64,000 nucleotides of DNA from Polyangiaceae bacterium (GTDB lineage: Bacteria > Myxococcota_A > Polyangia > Polyangiales > Polyangiaceae). The notes under the pieces were generated by a model, which saw nothing but the letters and a program-made list of their open reading frames with translations, searched no databases and was not told the origin of the DNA. The stretch is from the NCBI GenBank assembly GCA_020633235.1, contig JACKEA010000002.1, positions 372,001 through 436,000 on the forward strand, given 5' to 3'. This document shows, piece by piece, positions 32,832-42,531 of this stretch. How positions within the stretch are numbered: the stretch's first letter is position 1; each line of letters begins with the position of its first letter. Made by a program: the position numbers and the translations under genes.

Positions 32832-32859
32832 GGCCAAACTTGGGCAAAGATGGCCAAAC
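32832..32859. promoter_or_regulatory. Direct repeat GGCCAAAC spaced 20 bp in a divergent spacer
   Basis: GGCCAAAC occurs at 32832-32839 and 32852-32859, two helical turns apart. It lies in the roughly 220-bp region between the leftward protease/scp operon and the rightward kinase gene. A dimeric regulator could bind here, but this is a pattern only. The spacer otherwise holds no recognisable gene. Confidence 0.3.
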
Positions 32860-32981
32860 GCCGCGTCGGCAATCGACCTTCGGCCACCGCGGGATAGCGC
32901 GACTGCTGGGCCGAGCACCCGCAAAGCACCTCGAGGGCGAGGCTTCGGCGAAATGACGCAGTAGTGATAGCCTTCCCGGCA

Positions 32982-34915
<1,934 letters not shown>

Positions 34916-34919
<4 letters not shown>

Positions 34920-35632
34920 GGCGTGCCCTCGTCTTCTTGGCACTGACGTCGGTCGCCCCGCCGGCAGCGGCGTACGGCAGCGAGGTCGGACAAACCCACG
35001 CGTCGAGCGAGCTTCCGGATCGCCCCACCGGCATGGCGGAGGTGGGCCTCGGCTGGCTGGTGCTGCCCGCCGCCGAGGTGTGCGTGGAGCGTGACATCGC
35101 AGGCTGCACCAAGGGCGACTCCAGCTTGGAGCTCGACGCTTGGCAGCTGTATCGCCCCAATCGTCGCTTCGCCCTCGGCGCCGGCATCACCTTGGGCCTC
35201 ACGCCCACCACGGACGCACCCCGACAGGATCCGGCCGGCGTGCACAGAAACCACTCGCGCGGCTACTTCACCGTTGAAGGCATCTTCCGCTACTACCCCT
35301 ACGCCGAAGATCCCTTCGAAGTGTGGCTCGGGCTCACCAGCGGCCTGGTGGTGGTGAGCGACCGCTTCGAGTCCGCCGAGGGCAGCAACGACAAGGCGCT
35401 GGTCGGCCCCCGCGGCGTGACCATCCGCACCGAGGGGTACACCATCGGTCTGGCCACCGGCGTCGCCTACAGCTTCGCGCCGCGCTGGAGCGTGGGCGGG
35501 ACGCTGCGCTACGGCAGTTGGTTCTTGCCGTCCCAACCCGCGCAAGATCCGCTGGGCGACGAGGCGTCACTGGTGGGACAGAACGACGTGTTCAGCCTCG
35601 CCGTCAGTGTGTCCTATCGCATCGGGCTGTGA
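34916..35632 (+). CDS. Predicted outer-membrane beta-barrel protein
   Basis: About 238 aa from the GTG at 34916, which overlaps the kinase stop. It has a signal peptide (RRALVFLALTSVAPPAAAYG). Amphipathic strands follow (FALGAGITLGLTPT, GYFTVEGIFRYYPY, VWLGLTSGLVVVSDRF, YTIGLATGVAYSF, WSVGGTLRYGSWF, FSLAVSVSYRIGL) and the final strand ends in a hydrophobic residue. A pair of cysteines (VCVERDIAGC) is near the N-terminus. Translational coupling to a membrane-anchored kinase suggests that the kinase tail may sense this envelope protein. That idea is inferred only. Confidence 0.8.
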
Positions 35633-35685
35633 CCGCGCCGCCCCGACAAACCTGCTGACGATATTCTTGTCGGTACGCCGCGGAA
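35633..35685. terminator. Opposed dispersed motifs at a convergent junction
   Basis: A reverse copy (35633-35649, minus strand TTGTCGGGGCGGCGCGG) and a forward copy (35667-35685, TTGTCGGTACGCCGCGGAA) can pair over about 13 of 17 positions around a 17-nt loop. The pair fills the whole gap between the converging barrel and FliR-like genes. It is a candidate two-way terminator. Confidence 0.5.
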
Positions 35686-35688
35686 ACG

Positions 35689-36435
35689 TCAGGGCGCGCG
35701 CAAGGCGTAGAGGGCGACGAGCTCGACGATGCGATCGAGGACCAGGGCGGCGACGCCGAGGATGGCAATGGATCGGAGCGGCGCCAAGAGCGGCTGGACG
35801 TAGGCGGGGCTTGCCGCGCGGGCGACGAGGGCACTGGCGACCTCGACCACGATGGCGGCTGCCACGACGGGAGCGGCGACGGCGATGGCGAGCTCGATCC
35901 CCGACGCGAGGGTGGCGGCGGCTCGGGCCAGCGGCTCTTGGAACGAGAGCGCAGGGTGCGCCAACACGCGCGCGACCCGGGCGGGACCGCCGCTCTCGAG
36001 GAACGCGATGGAGACCAACATGGAGAGCAGCGCGCCGGTGGGCGTGACGCCCGGCTCCACGTTGGGCAGCGCCGCGGTCTCCCGAGCCTGACGCAGATTG
36101 TCGACCACGCCGCCGGCCATGCTCGCGGCCCACAAGGCCGTGCTCGCGGTGATCGCAACGGGCAAGCCCTTGGCCACCTCCGCCAGGGCCGCGATGGCCC
36201 AGGGCAGGTTCGTGGCTGGTGCATGCACCAGCGCCGGGGTGATGCTGGCCGCGAGGGCGAGGCCCAGCACGACCCGCGCCGGCCCCGGCAAGGCGCGCAA
36301 ACCGAAGGCCGGCACCAGGGTGACGGTGGGCGAGACACGGGCCCAGGCCAGACCCCACGCCGCGAGGTCGATGCCGCCCGCCTCCAGAGCACGGGCCAAG
36401 GACGAAACGAGCCCGGGCGCCATTTCCGGGCGCAT
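35689..36435 (-). CDS. FliR/SctT-family export apparatus-like membrane protein (orphan)
   Basis: About 248 aa from the ATG at 36435. The frame is open to a TTG at 36462, and another ATG is at 36423. There are about six hydrophobic segments with the FliR/SctT layout: the N-terminal WGLAWARVSPTVTLVPAFG, the middle GGVVDNLRQ, and the stretch AAPVVAAAIVVEVASALVARAASP near the C-terminus, which corresponds to the family's P-x-L-x(4)-D-x-x-x-G-x-x-x-R region in position. No flagellar or type III secretion gene is nearby. The identification rests on the overall pattern, so a diverged copy or another membrane family is possible. Confidence 0.62.
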   Translation of the reverse strand: MRPEMAPGLVSSLARALEAGGIDLAAWGLAWARVSPTVTLVPAFGLRALPGPARVVLGLALAASITPALVHAPATNLPWAIAALAEVAKGLPVAITASTALWAASMAGGVVDNLRQARETAALPNVEPGVTPTGALLSMLVSIAFLESGGPARVARVLAHPALSFQEPLARAAATLASGIELAIAVAAPVVAAAIVVEVASALVARAASPAYVQPLLAPLRSIAILGVAALVLDRIVELVALYALRAP

Positions 36436-36535
36436 CGAGCCATGGTCCGGAGGCGCCTGCAAGGCAGGTTTTCACCCACGTTGACGCGAAGGCCACGGGC
36501 GGCTACCGGTTTCGCCGGTCAAGGAGAACAAATCG

Positions 36536-37375
36536 ATGAGCTTGGATGTTTCGACGGTCGGCTACACGACGGAGCCGTACGTGTTCGAATACGATTGGAA
36601 GACGGTGGTGCTGTATGCCCTCGGCATCGGCGCGAAGAAAGACGAGCTCGAGTACCTGTACGAGGCCAAGGGCCCGAAGGTGTACCCGACCTTCGCCGTG
36701 GTTCCCGTCTTCCCCGTGCTCGGCGATACCTTGAGCAAGACCCAGGGGAACCTGGCGATGGTGGTTCACGGCGGGCAGATCGTCCGCATGCATCAACCCA
36801 TTCCCTCCGAAGGCAAGCTGGAGACGGTGGGCACCATCAGCGCGATCTACGACCTCCGGAAGATGGCGCAGGTGGTGGTGCAGACGAAGAGCTCGGTCAA
36901 CGGCAAGCCCTGCTTCGATACCGAGTGGTCGATCCTGTTTCGCGGCGCCGGCGGATTCGGTGGCGAGCCGCCCCCCAAGGCGGACATCCCCACGGCCAGC
37001 AAGGAGACGCCGGACTTCTCCCACGAAGAGCTCACGGCCCCGGAGCAGGCACTGCTCTACCGCCTGTCCGGCGACCTGAACCCGCTGCACGCGGATCCGG
37101 ACTTCGCCAAGATGGTGGGCTTCCCTCAGGGGCCCATCCTCCACGGGCTGTGCACCTACGGCTACGTCGCCCGGGCCGTCGTGCACCACGCCTGCGGCGG
37201 TGACGCGCACAAGCTGCTGGAGTTCGGCGCGCAGTTCCGCAAGCCCGTGTGGCCCGGCGAGAGCATCAAGACCGATGGCGTCGTCGTGGATGGATCCACC
37301 GTCGCCGTGACCGCCTACGCGGGTGGCCGGCCGGAGCCGGTGATCAGCAACGCCTGGGCCAAGCTCGCGAGCTAG
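36536..37375 (+). CDS. MaoC-type enoyl-CoA hydratase 2 / hot-dog dehydratase
   Basis: A 279-residue double hot-dog protein. The C-terminal half holds the hydratase-2 motif: YRLSGDLNPLHADPDFA followed by GFPQGPILHGLCTYG, with the catalytic Asp/His pair of (R)-specific enoyl-CoA hydratases. The N-terminal half is a degenerate hot-dog. Such proteins hydrate trans-2-enoyl-CoA to (R)-3-hydroxyacyl-CoA in fatty acid or bile acid-type beta-oxidation. A good Shine-Dalgarno (AAGGAG) is 9 bp upstream of the ATG. It is followed after 9 bp by a PpiC gene. An acyl-CoA dehydrogenase gene lies 1.4 kb downstream on the other strand. Confidence 0.92.
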   Translation: MSLDVSTVGYTTEPYVFEYDWKTVVLYALGIGAKKDELEYLYEAKGPKVYPTFAVVPVFPVLGDTLSKTQGNLAMVVHGGQIVRMHQPIPSEGKLETVGTISAIYDLRKMAQVVVQTKSSVNGKPCFDTEWSILFRGAGGFGGEPPPKADIPTASKETPDFSHEELTAPEQALLYRLSGDLNPLHADPDFAKMVGFPQGPILHGLCTYGYVARAVVHHACGGDAHKLLEFGAQFRKPVWPGESIKTDGVVVDGSTVAVTAYAGGRPEPVISNAWAKLAS

Positions 37376-37384
37376 GAAGAAATC

Positions 37385-38218
37385 ATGGCTGCCAAGAAGA
37401 GCAAGCGGAACGACCCGAAGCGCAAGCCCCGTCCCTCGAAGACCTCGAAGTCCGAGCCCCCGTGGAAGAAAGCGGAGGCGGAGGACGACGACGACGACGA
37501 CGAGGAAGAAGAAGACGAGGACGACGACGACGAGGAAGAAGACCTCGACGACGATGAGCGTGACGACGACGACGAGGAAGAAGAAGACGAGGACGACGAC
37601 GACGAGGACGACGAGGAAGACGTCGCACCGCCGCCGCGTCGTCGCGCCGCCGGACGAGCGTCGCGTCCCAAGGAGCCCGTCGTCGCCAAGCGCAAGGAGC
37701 GGACGTACCGTGCGGACGACGAGCCCAGCGTGGAAGACAACCTTCCGAGCTGGCTGCCCTGGGCCGTGCTGATCGCGTTGGTCACCGTCGGCATCCTCGG
37801 GGCGGCCGGCGTGTTCGGCCACAAGAAGGCGGACGGCCCCACGGCGGCCGACGTCCCGACCCCGACGCCCTCGTCCCAAGCCGAAGGCCCGACGGGCAGC
37901 ATCTCCGCACAGCACCTGCTGGTGCAGTACAAGGGCGCGGCGCGGGCTGCGCCGAGCGTCACCCGCACCAAGGAAGAAGCGAAGCAGCGCGCCGAAGAAG
38001 CCTATGCGAAGGCCAAGAAGGGCGAGGACTTCGACAAGCTGGTGGAGGAGTACTCGGACGAGCCGGGAGCCAAGCAGCGCAAGGGCAAGCTCGGTAGCTT
38101 CACCCGCGACCGCATGGTGGCACCCTTCAGCAACGCCGCCTTCGCCCTCGAGGTGGGCGAAATCTCCAAGGTCGTGGAGACGCCCTTCGGCTTCCACGTG
38201 ATCAAACGCACAGAATGA
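37385..38218 (+). CDS. Membrane-anchored parvulin-type (PpiC) isomerase with acidic domain
   Basis: A 277-residue protein. The basic N-terminus (1-30) is followed by an Asp/Glu block (about 32-79, including DEEEEDEDDDD), then a basic patch, one membrane helix (about 123-145) and a parvulin domain (about 172-277). The domain carries ISAQHLLVQYKG, KLVEEYSDEPGA and FGFHVIKRTE. Parvulins catalyse prolyl cis-trans isomerisation and act on exported proteins. The acidic block faces the cytoplasm if the helix is N-in. It is coupled by ATGA to a lipoprotein paralogue with the same ending, a local duplication. Confidence 0.88.
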   Translation: MAAKKSKRNDPKRKPRPSKTSKSEPPWKKAEAEDDDDDDEEEEDEDDDDEEEDLDDDERDDDDEEEEDEDDDDEDDEEDVAPPPRRRAAGRASRPKEPVVAKRKERTYRADDEPSVEDNLPSWLPWAVLIALVTVGILGAAGVFGHKKADGPTAADVPTPTPSSQAEGPTGSISAQHLLVQYKGAARAAPSVTRTKEEAKQRAEEAYAKAKKGEDFDKLVEEYSDEPGAKQRKGKLGSFTRDRMVAPFSNAAFALEVGEISKVVETPFGFHVIKRTE

Positions 38219-38724
38219 GCCGCATCCTGTCAGTGCTGCTCGGCACGCTGGTGCTGAGCGGCTGCGTCGTGACGACCTACGAAGGCACTTCGGAGGCTCC
38301 GCGCGGGCCGGCACAGCCGATCTGGCCGCCCCTCGGCAAGCCGGCACCGAGCGAAGATCCGACCAGCGGCTCGAGCGGCCATCGTGCCAACGGCAACGTG
38401 GAGGCCATCAGCGCGTCGCACATCCTGGTGATGTACAAGGGCAGCCGAAGAGCGCCGCCCAGCATCACCCGCAGCAAGGACGAAGCCCGCGCCCGGGCGG
38501 AGGAAGCCCTCGCCCGCGCCAAGGCCGGCGAGGACTTCGCCGCCCTGGCCGGCGAATACTCCGACGAGCCCGGCGCCGCTGCCCGCGGTGGCTCCCTCGG
38601 CCGCTTCCCCCGCGGCGTCATGGATCCCGCCTTCGAGAAAGCCGCCTTCGCCCTCGCCCCCGGCGAGGTCTCCGAAATCGTGGAGTCGCCCTTCGGCTTC
38701 CACATCATCAAGCGCACGGAGTAG
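38215..38724 (+). CDS. Parvulin-type (PpiC) isomerase lipoprotein
   Basis: A 169-residue lipoprotein (MSRILSVLLGTLVLSGC, lipobox LSGC at Cys17). A parvulin domain at about 64-169 has ISASHILVMYKG, ALAGEYSDEPGAAARGG and FGFHIIKRTE. It is very similar in its domain to the upstream membrane-anchored copy, so the pair is a tandem duplication with two different anchors. A periplasmic foldase role for outer-membrane or secreted proteins is expected. It converges with the acyl-CoA dehydrogenase gene, with the dispersed motif between them. Confidence 0.88.
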   Translation: MSRILSVLLGTLVLSGCVVTTYEGTSEAPRGPAQPIWPPLGKPAPSEDPTSGSSGHRANGNVEAISASHILVMYKGSRRAPPSITRSKDEARARAEEALARAKAGEDFAALAGEYSDEPGAAARGGSLGRFPRGVMDPAFEKAAFALAPGEVSEIVESPFGFHIIKRTE

Positions 38725-38740
38725 CGCGCGCGGCGAGAGG

Positions 38741-38758
38741 TTCCGCGGCGGACCGACA
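38741..38758 (-). repeat. Dispersed motif copy at a convergent junction
   Basis: TGTCGGTCCGCCGCGGAA on the minus strand, in the 59-bp gap between the ends of the PpiC lipoprotein and acyl-CoA dehydrogenase genes. A perfect match to the core shared with the copies at 15097, 51593 and 57030. Confidence 0.65.
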
Positions 38759-38783
38759 GGCGGACGCGAGAAGCGGTGGGTGC

Positions 38784-39929
38784 TCAGCCGCGCAGCACGT
38801 GCTTGGCGATCACGATGCGCTGCACCTCGCTGGTGCCTTCGCCGATTTCGCAGATTTTCACGTCTCGCAGGTGGCGCTCGACGTCGAACTCCCGCGTGTA
38901 GCCGTAGCCACCGTGGATCTGCAGCGCGTCGTTGCAGGCGGCGGTGGCGGCCTCGCTGGCGAAGAGCTTCGCCATCGCCGCCTCTTGGCTGTAGGGCTCA
39001 CCGCGGTCGCACTTCCAGGCGGCGCGGCGGATCAGGAGATCCGCGGCGTCCAGCTGGGTGGCGGCGTCCGCGAGCTTCCACTGGATGGCCTGGAAGTTCG
39101 CGATGGGACGGCCAAAGGCCTGGCGGTCCTTGGCGTACGTGATGGCCATCTCCAGTGCGCCGCGGCCGAGGCCCAGGGCCATGGCCGCGATCGAGATGCG
39201 ACCGCGATCCAGGATGCTCATGGTGTCGTAGAAGCCGCTGTCCACGTTGCCCAGACGCTGGCGATCGTGAACGCGAACGTTCTCCAGCGAGAGCTCCACG
39301 GTGTCGCTGGAGCGGCAGCCGTACTTTTCGAGCTTCTTGCTTGCCGAAAAGCCCGGCGTGCCGCGATCCACGATGAACGCGGTGATGCCGCGGCTTGCGG
39401 GCACGTCCTTGTTGGTGCGGGCGAGGATCACGCAGAAGCCACCCACGGAGCCTTGCGTGATGAACATCTTGGTGCCGTTCAGCACCCAGTGGTCACCATC
39501 CCGAACGGCGGTGGTCTGGAGCGCCGCGCTGTCGGAGCCGGAGCCCGGCTCCGTGAGGCCCCACGCTGCCAGCCACTCGCCGCTGGCGGCCTTGGGCAGG
39601 TACTTTTGCTTCTGCTCGTCGTTGCCGAACGCCAGGATGTGTCCGGTGCCGAGGCCGTTGTGACTGGCCACCGTGAGCGCCAGGGAGCCGTCCACCCGCG
39701 CGCATTCTTCCACGCAGATGGCGTAGGCCAGCGTGTCCATCGCCGCGCCGCCGTATTCCTCGGGAATGCGGATGCCGAGCAATCCGAGCTCCGCCAGCTG
39801 CGGGACGATCTCCATCGGGAAGCGCTCTTCCGCGTCCCAGGCGCGAGCGCGAGGCCGGATCTCGCGTTCGCAGAACTCGCGCACCGAGGCGCGCAGGATG
39901 CGGTGCTGTTCGGGTAGCTCGAAGTCCAC
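38784..39929 (-). CDS. Acyl-CoA dehydrogenase
   Basis: A 381-residue FAD enzyme of the acyl-CoA dehydrogenase family. The N-terminus MDFELPEQHRILRASVREFC, the signature AWGLTEPGSGSDSAALQTTA, and the C-terminal IHGGYGYTREFDVERHLRDVK (given in parts) with GTSEVQRIVIAKHVLRG are diagnostic. The loop HGGYGYTREF is that of short/branched-chain or medium-chain members. The position of the catalytic Glu cannot be fixed without an alignment. It catalyses the first oxidation of fatty acyl-CoA or branched-chain acyl-CoA. It is transcribed alone, leftward. Confidence 0.95.
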   Translation of the reverse strand: MDFELPEQHRILRASVREFCEREIRPRARAWDAEERFPMEIVPQLAELGLLGIRIPEEYGGAAMDTLAYAICVEECARVDGSLALTVASHNGLGTGHILAFGNDEQKQKYLPKAASGEWLAAWGLTEPGSGSDSAALQTTAVRDGDHWVLNGTKMFITQGSVGGFCVILARTNKDVPASRGITAFIVDRGTPGFSASKKLEKYGCRSSDTVELSLENVRVHDRQRLGNVDSGFYDTMSILDRGRISIAAMALGLGRGALEMAITYAKDRQAFGRPIANFQAIQWKLADAATQLDAADLLIRRAAWKCDRGEPYSQEAAMAKLFASEAATAACNDALQIHGGYGYTREFDVERHLRDVKICEIGEGTSEVQRIVIAKHVLRG

Positions 39930-39986
39930 GGGGCCTCCTAGGCCGAACTAGCTACCACGAATTTTCCGGCGGCGACCCGAGCAAGA

Positions 39987-41084
39987 TCAGCTGCCGCCGA
40001 CCAGCGCCTTGAGGTGGTCGAGCTTCTCGCTCTCCGACAGGCTGACCTTGGCGGCCGCCTCCGCGGATTGATCCGCGGAAAGCACCAGCTCCTCGTCGCC
40101 GATGCCGACCACGGCGTTGCCCTTGCGACCGACGATCCACGCCACCTTGGGGCTCGATTCGTCGGCCTGACGGGTGAAGCGCACGGCATCGAAGGTGACG
40201 CCCTTCACGGTCTTCGCGCCCTCGAGCTTGCCCAGCGTCTTCAGCACGTCCTTGGCCGCGGCTTCGTCGTCGCGCACCAAGGACAGCTCCCTCCAGCGCT
40301 TGTCGCCGTCCTTGTAGAAGCCCAGGGCTCCGGGTCCCACGCCGGACACGTCCAGCAAATCCTTGGCCTCGAAGCTGACCCCCATGGGCACGCGCTTGTC
40401 GGTGGCGAGGGCGGCGACGGCGCTCGGCGCTTCCTTGTCCCCGCTGAGCTGCTCACCGATCTTCTGCGCAATGGGCGGGATGACCTTGGCGCTGGTGGCC
40501 TTGAGCTGATCGGGGGACTCGAGCTCGTTGGTGTAGGAGAGCTCTGCTACGAAAGGCCCACGCCACACGTACGCGATACCGGTGCCCATGGCGGCGGCAC
40601 CGCCGGCCTCCAGCTTGGCCGGCGCGACTTCCAGGGGATCGCCATCGGCGATCACTCGCTTGGTGTAGAACCCGTAAGCGCCGTCTTTGGAGGCGAAGCG
40701 CGAGAGGTTCACGTTGACGGCGCCCGGAGAGCCGGCGCCATCCACGTAGCGTAGGGTCACCACGCGCTCGAGGCCGAAGCTCTTGTACACCTCACACTCG
40801 CCGTCGAAGAGCTCGGTGCACACCTTGTCGAGGCTCGCCGGGGCATCCTTGCCGAAGGCGCGCACCTCGCCGTTGGGATCGATGCAGTAGCTGGCCGCCG
40901 TCCGGGGGAAGAAGGCCGCGCTGTGGCTGTCCTTCACCGTGCCCCCTCCCCCCGCGCAGACCCCAGGCTTGGAGCTCTGCACCGGGGGCGGCGCCGCGCC
41001 CTGCTCCTTTTCGAGGTTCTCCTTCTTGTCGCAGGCGACCAGAAGGGTGGACAGGGCGAGGACGGCGAAGAAGGGGCGCTTCAT
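39987..41084 (-). CDS. Lipoprotein of unknown function
   Basis: A 365-residue protein with lipoprotein signal MKRPFFAVLALSTLLVAC (lipobox LVAC, Cys18). The mature part has an N-terminal Cys-containing segment (PGVCAGGGG, YCIDPNGE, KVCTELFDGEC) and repeated alpha/beta units, for example RVVTLRYVDGAGSPGAVNVN (shown in part), FASKDGAYGFYTKRV and RGPFVAELSYTNE. The overall layout recalls two tandem domains found in uncharacterised myxobacterial lipoproteins. No catalytic motif was recognised. It is divergent from the pilus operon, with a 196-bp spacer containing a long palindrome. Confidence 0.75.
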   Translation of the reverse strand: MKRPFFAVLALSTLLVACDKKENLEKEQGAAPPPVQSSKPGVCAGGGGTVKDSHSAAFFPRTAASYCIDPNGEVRAFGKDAPASLDKVCTELFDGECEVYKSFGLERVVTLRYVDGAGSPGAVNVNLSRFASKDGAYGFYTKRVIADGDPLEVAPAKLEAGGAAAMGTGIAYVWRGPFVAELSYTNELESPDQLKATSAKVIPPIAQKIGEQLSGDKEAPSAVAALATDKRVPMGVSFEAKDLLDVSGVGPGALGFYKDGDKRWRELSLVRDDEAAAKDVLKTLGKLEGAKTVKGVTFDAVRFTRQADESSPKVAWIVGRKGNAVVGIGDEELVLSADQSAEAAAKVSLSESEKLDHLKALVGGS

Positions 41085-41127
41085 GGGGGCCGAATAGAAC
41101 GGGGCAGCGGCCCGGGCAATTCCCAGA

Positions 41128-41147
41128 CGCCGGCCCGCGGGCCGGCG
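41128..41147. promoter_or_regulatory. 20-bp perfect palindrome in a divergent promoter region
   Basis: CGCCGGCCCGCGGGCCGGCG at 41128-41147 is exactly self-complementary. It lies in the spacer between the leftward lipoprotein gene and the rightward pilus operon, about 100 bp upstream of the predicted -24/-12 promoter. It could be an operator for a dimeric regulator or an RNA hairpin in the lipoprotein leader. The pure G/C content makes a chance hairpin possible. Confidence 0.4.
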
Positions 41148-41249
41148 CGGCGCTCTGCAACGATTACATAGCGCCGCAATCCTTACTGTCCCGAGCGGTC
41201 GGCCCGGGCGAAATCACGGGGAAAATCGCCCTGGGCCGTTCGTTGAAGT

Positions 41250-41265
41250 CGGCACAGGGCTTGCT
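41250..41265 (+). promoter_or_regulatory. Sigma-54-type (-24/-12) promoter ahead of the pilus operon
   Basis: CGGCACAGGGCTTGCT matches the sigma-54 consensus (TGGCACR-N4-TTGCW) at all but the first base. The GG at 41251-41252 and GC at 41263-41264 are separated by exactly 10 nt. Pilus genes in myxobacteria and pseudomonads are known sigma-54/PilR targets. Transcription would start near 41276, only a few bases before the first start codon of the operon, so the message would be almost leaderless or the start assignment is off. Confidence 0.5.
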
Positions 41266-41280
41266 GCATGCACTGCCTTG

Positions 41281-41940
41281 GTGAACCGTCTGTCCCACCG
41301 TCGCCCATCCCAGCGGGGCTTTTCGCTCATCGAGCTGATCGTGGTGGTCATCATCATCGCGGTGCTCGCGGTGCTGGCGATCCCCGCCATCACCAATCAG
41401 ATGCGCGACCGCCGGACCCAGGAGGTCGCCCAGCGGGTCGCCGGATTCTACCGCGACGCCCGCATGCGGGCGATGGGTCGCGGGGCTGCGGTGATGGTCC
41501 GCTACGACGGCACTTCCGGCCCCGAGGGCACCATCGAGGTGCGAGAAGCCGTCCGCGGCCCGGGCGCCGACGCCAACTGCCAGCTGTTGCCGGTTTCGAG
41601 CTGCTCGCTGTCCACCTGGGACGTCGCCGGCACCGACAACAAGCTGCTCGAGAAGCTCGACACGGCGAATCGCAGCGAGCTGTCCGGCATCCGCGTGGAG
41701 GTGTTTGGCGTGGCCCCCGCCAACAACGGCAAGCAGAACACGATGGACGTCTGCTTCTCGCCCATGGGCCGCGCCTTCGTTCGCTACGATCCCTTGGGCC
41801 AGTGGCAACCGATGACGGGCGCCGCAGAGGCCGCCGTCTTCCGCATGGGCACGGACGCGGCCCAGGCGGGACTGACGCGCAAGGTCTTGATCCTGCCGAA
41901 CGGCTACTCCCGCTTGGGCGCAGCGGAGGCACCGCCATGA
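41281..41940 (+). CDS. Prepilin-like protein, FimT/GspH type
   Basis: About 219 aa from the GTG at 41281; a TTG directly before it is an alternative. The prepilin peptidase site is RGFSLIELIVVVIIIAVL, with cleavage after Gly and Phe+1/Glu+5 retained. The hydrophobic N-terminal helix is followed by a globular domain with two cysteines close together (NCQLLPVSSC) and one later. The length and layout fit a FimU/FimT/GspH-like minor pilin that primes pilus assembly. It is the first gene of a six-gene operon and overlaps the next by ATGA. Confidence 0.88.
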   Translation: MNRLSHRRPSQRGFSLIELIVVVIIIAVLAVLAIPAITNQMRDRRTQEVAQRVAGFYRDARMRAMGRGAAVMVRYDGTSGPEGTIEVREAVRGPGADANCQLLPVSSCSLSTWDVAGTDNKLLEKLDTANRSELSGIRVEVFGVAPANNGKQNTMDVCFSPMGRAFVRYDPLGQWQPMTGAAEAAVFRMGTDAAQAGLTRKVLILPNGYSRLGAAEAPP

Positions 41941-42530
41941 ACCGACGCGGCTACACGGTCGTCGAGCTGTTGATGGCGGTCACCATCTTCGCCATCGGAG
42001 TCACCGGCATCATCGCCATGCAGAAGGTGACCGTGTCGGCGAACCAGCACGCCAAGGAGCTGGCCATCGCCACCCACGTGGCTCAGGCGTGGCAAGAGCA
42101 GCTCACGGCGGACGCGGCGGCTTGGAACCACCCGTCTCCCAAGAAGAGCGCCGAGGATCTGGACGAGACGCGCTGGCTGGTGAACGCCGTCGGCAACACC
42201 GGGGTCTGGTTCCGGCCCACCTACGTTCCCGAGCTCAAGTTCGGCCCCGCCTTCGACGCCCTCGGGCGCCCCATCGAAAACCAGAACGACCTGGCCCAGG
42301 CCCGCTACTGCACTCACATCCGCCTCAGCTGGCTGTACCCGGACAACGCCGGCAACGGTCTGCTCCGCGCCGAGGTGCGCGTCTTCTGGCTGCGCGACGG
42401 CGGGGGCGGCACCGTGAACAACGCCACCGTGTGCGACCCGACCACGGATCCGGCGGTCATCGAGGCCGCCACGGATCGCTACCACTTCGTGTATCAGACC
42501 ACCGCCATCAAGCAGAACACCGCGATCTGA
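41937..42530 (+). CDS. Minor pilin, PilV type
   Basis: About 197 aa with prepilin site RRGYTVVELLMAVTIFAIG (cleavage after Gly; Tyr+1, Glu+5). The PilV-like pattern continues with GIIAMQKVTVSANQHAKELA. The globular part includes two cysteines (YCTHIRLSW and VCDPTTD). In PilV/PilW/PilX systems the minor pilins form a tip complex with PilY1. The order here (FimT-like, PilV, PilW, PilX, PilY1) is the classical one, which supports the assignment more than the sequence alone. Confidence 0.85.
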   Translation: MNRRGYTVVELLMAVTIFAIGVTGIIAMQKVTVSANQHAKELAIATHVAQAWQEQLTADAAAWNHPSPKKSAEDLDETRWLVNAVGNTGVWFRPTYVPELKFGPAFDALGRPIENQNDLAQARYCTHIRLSWLYPDNAGNGLLRAEVRVFWLRDGGGGTVNNATVCDPTTDPAVIEAATDRYHFVYQTTAIKQNTAI

Positions 42531-42531
42531 G

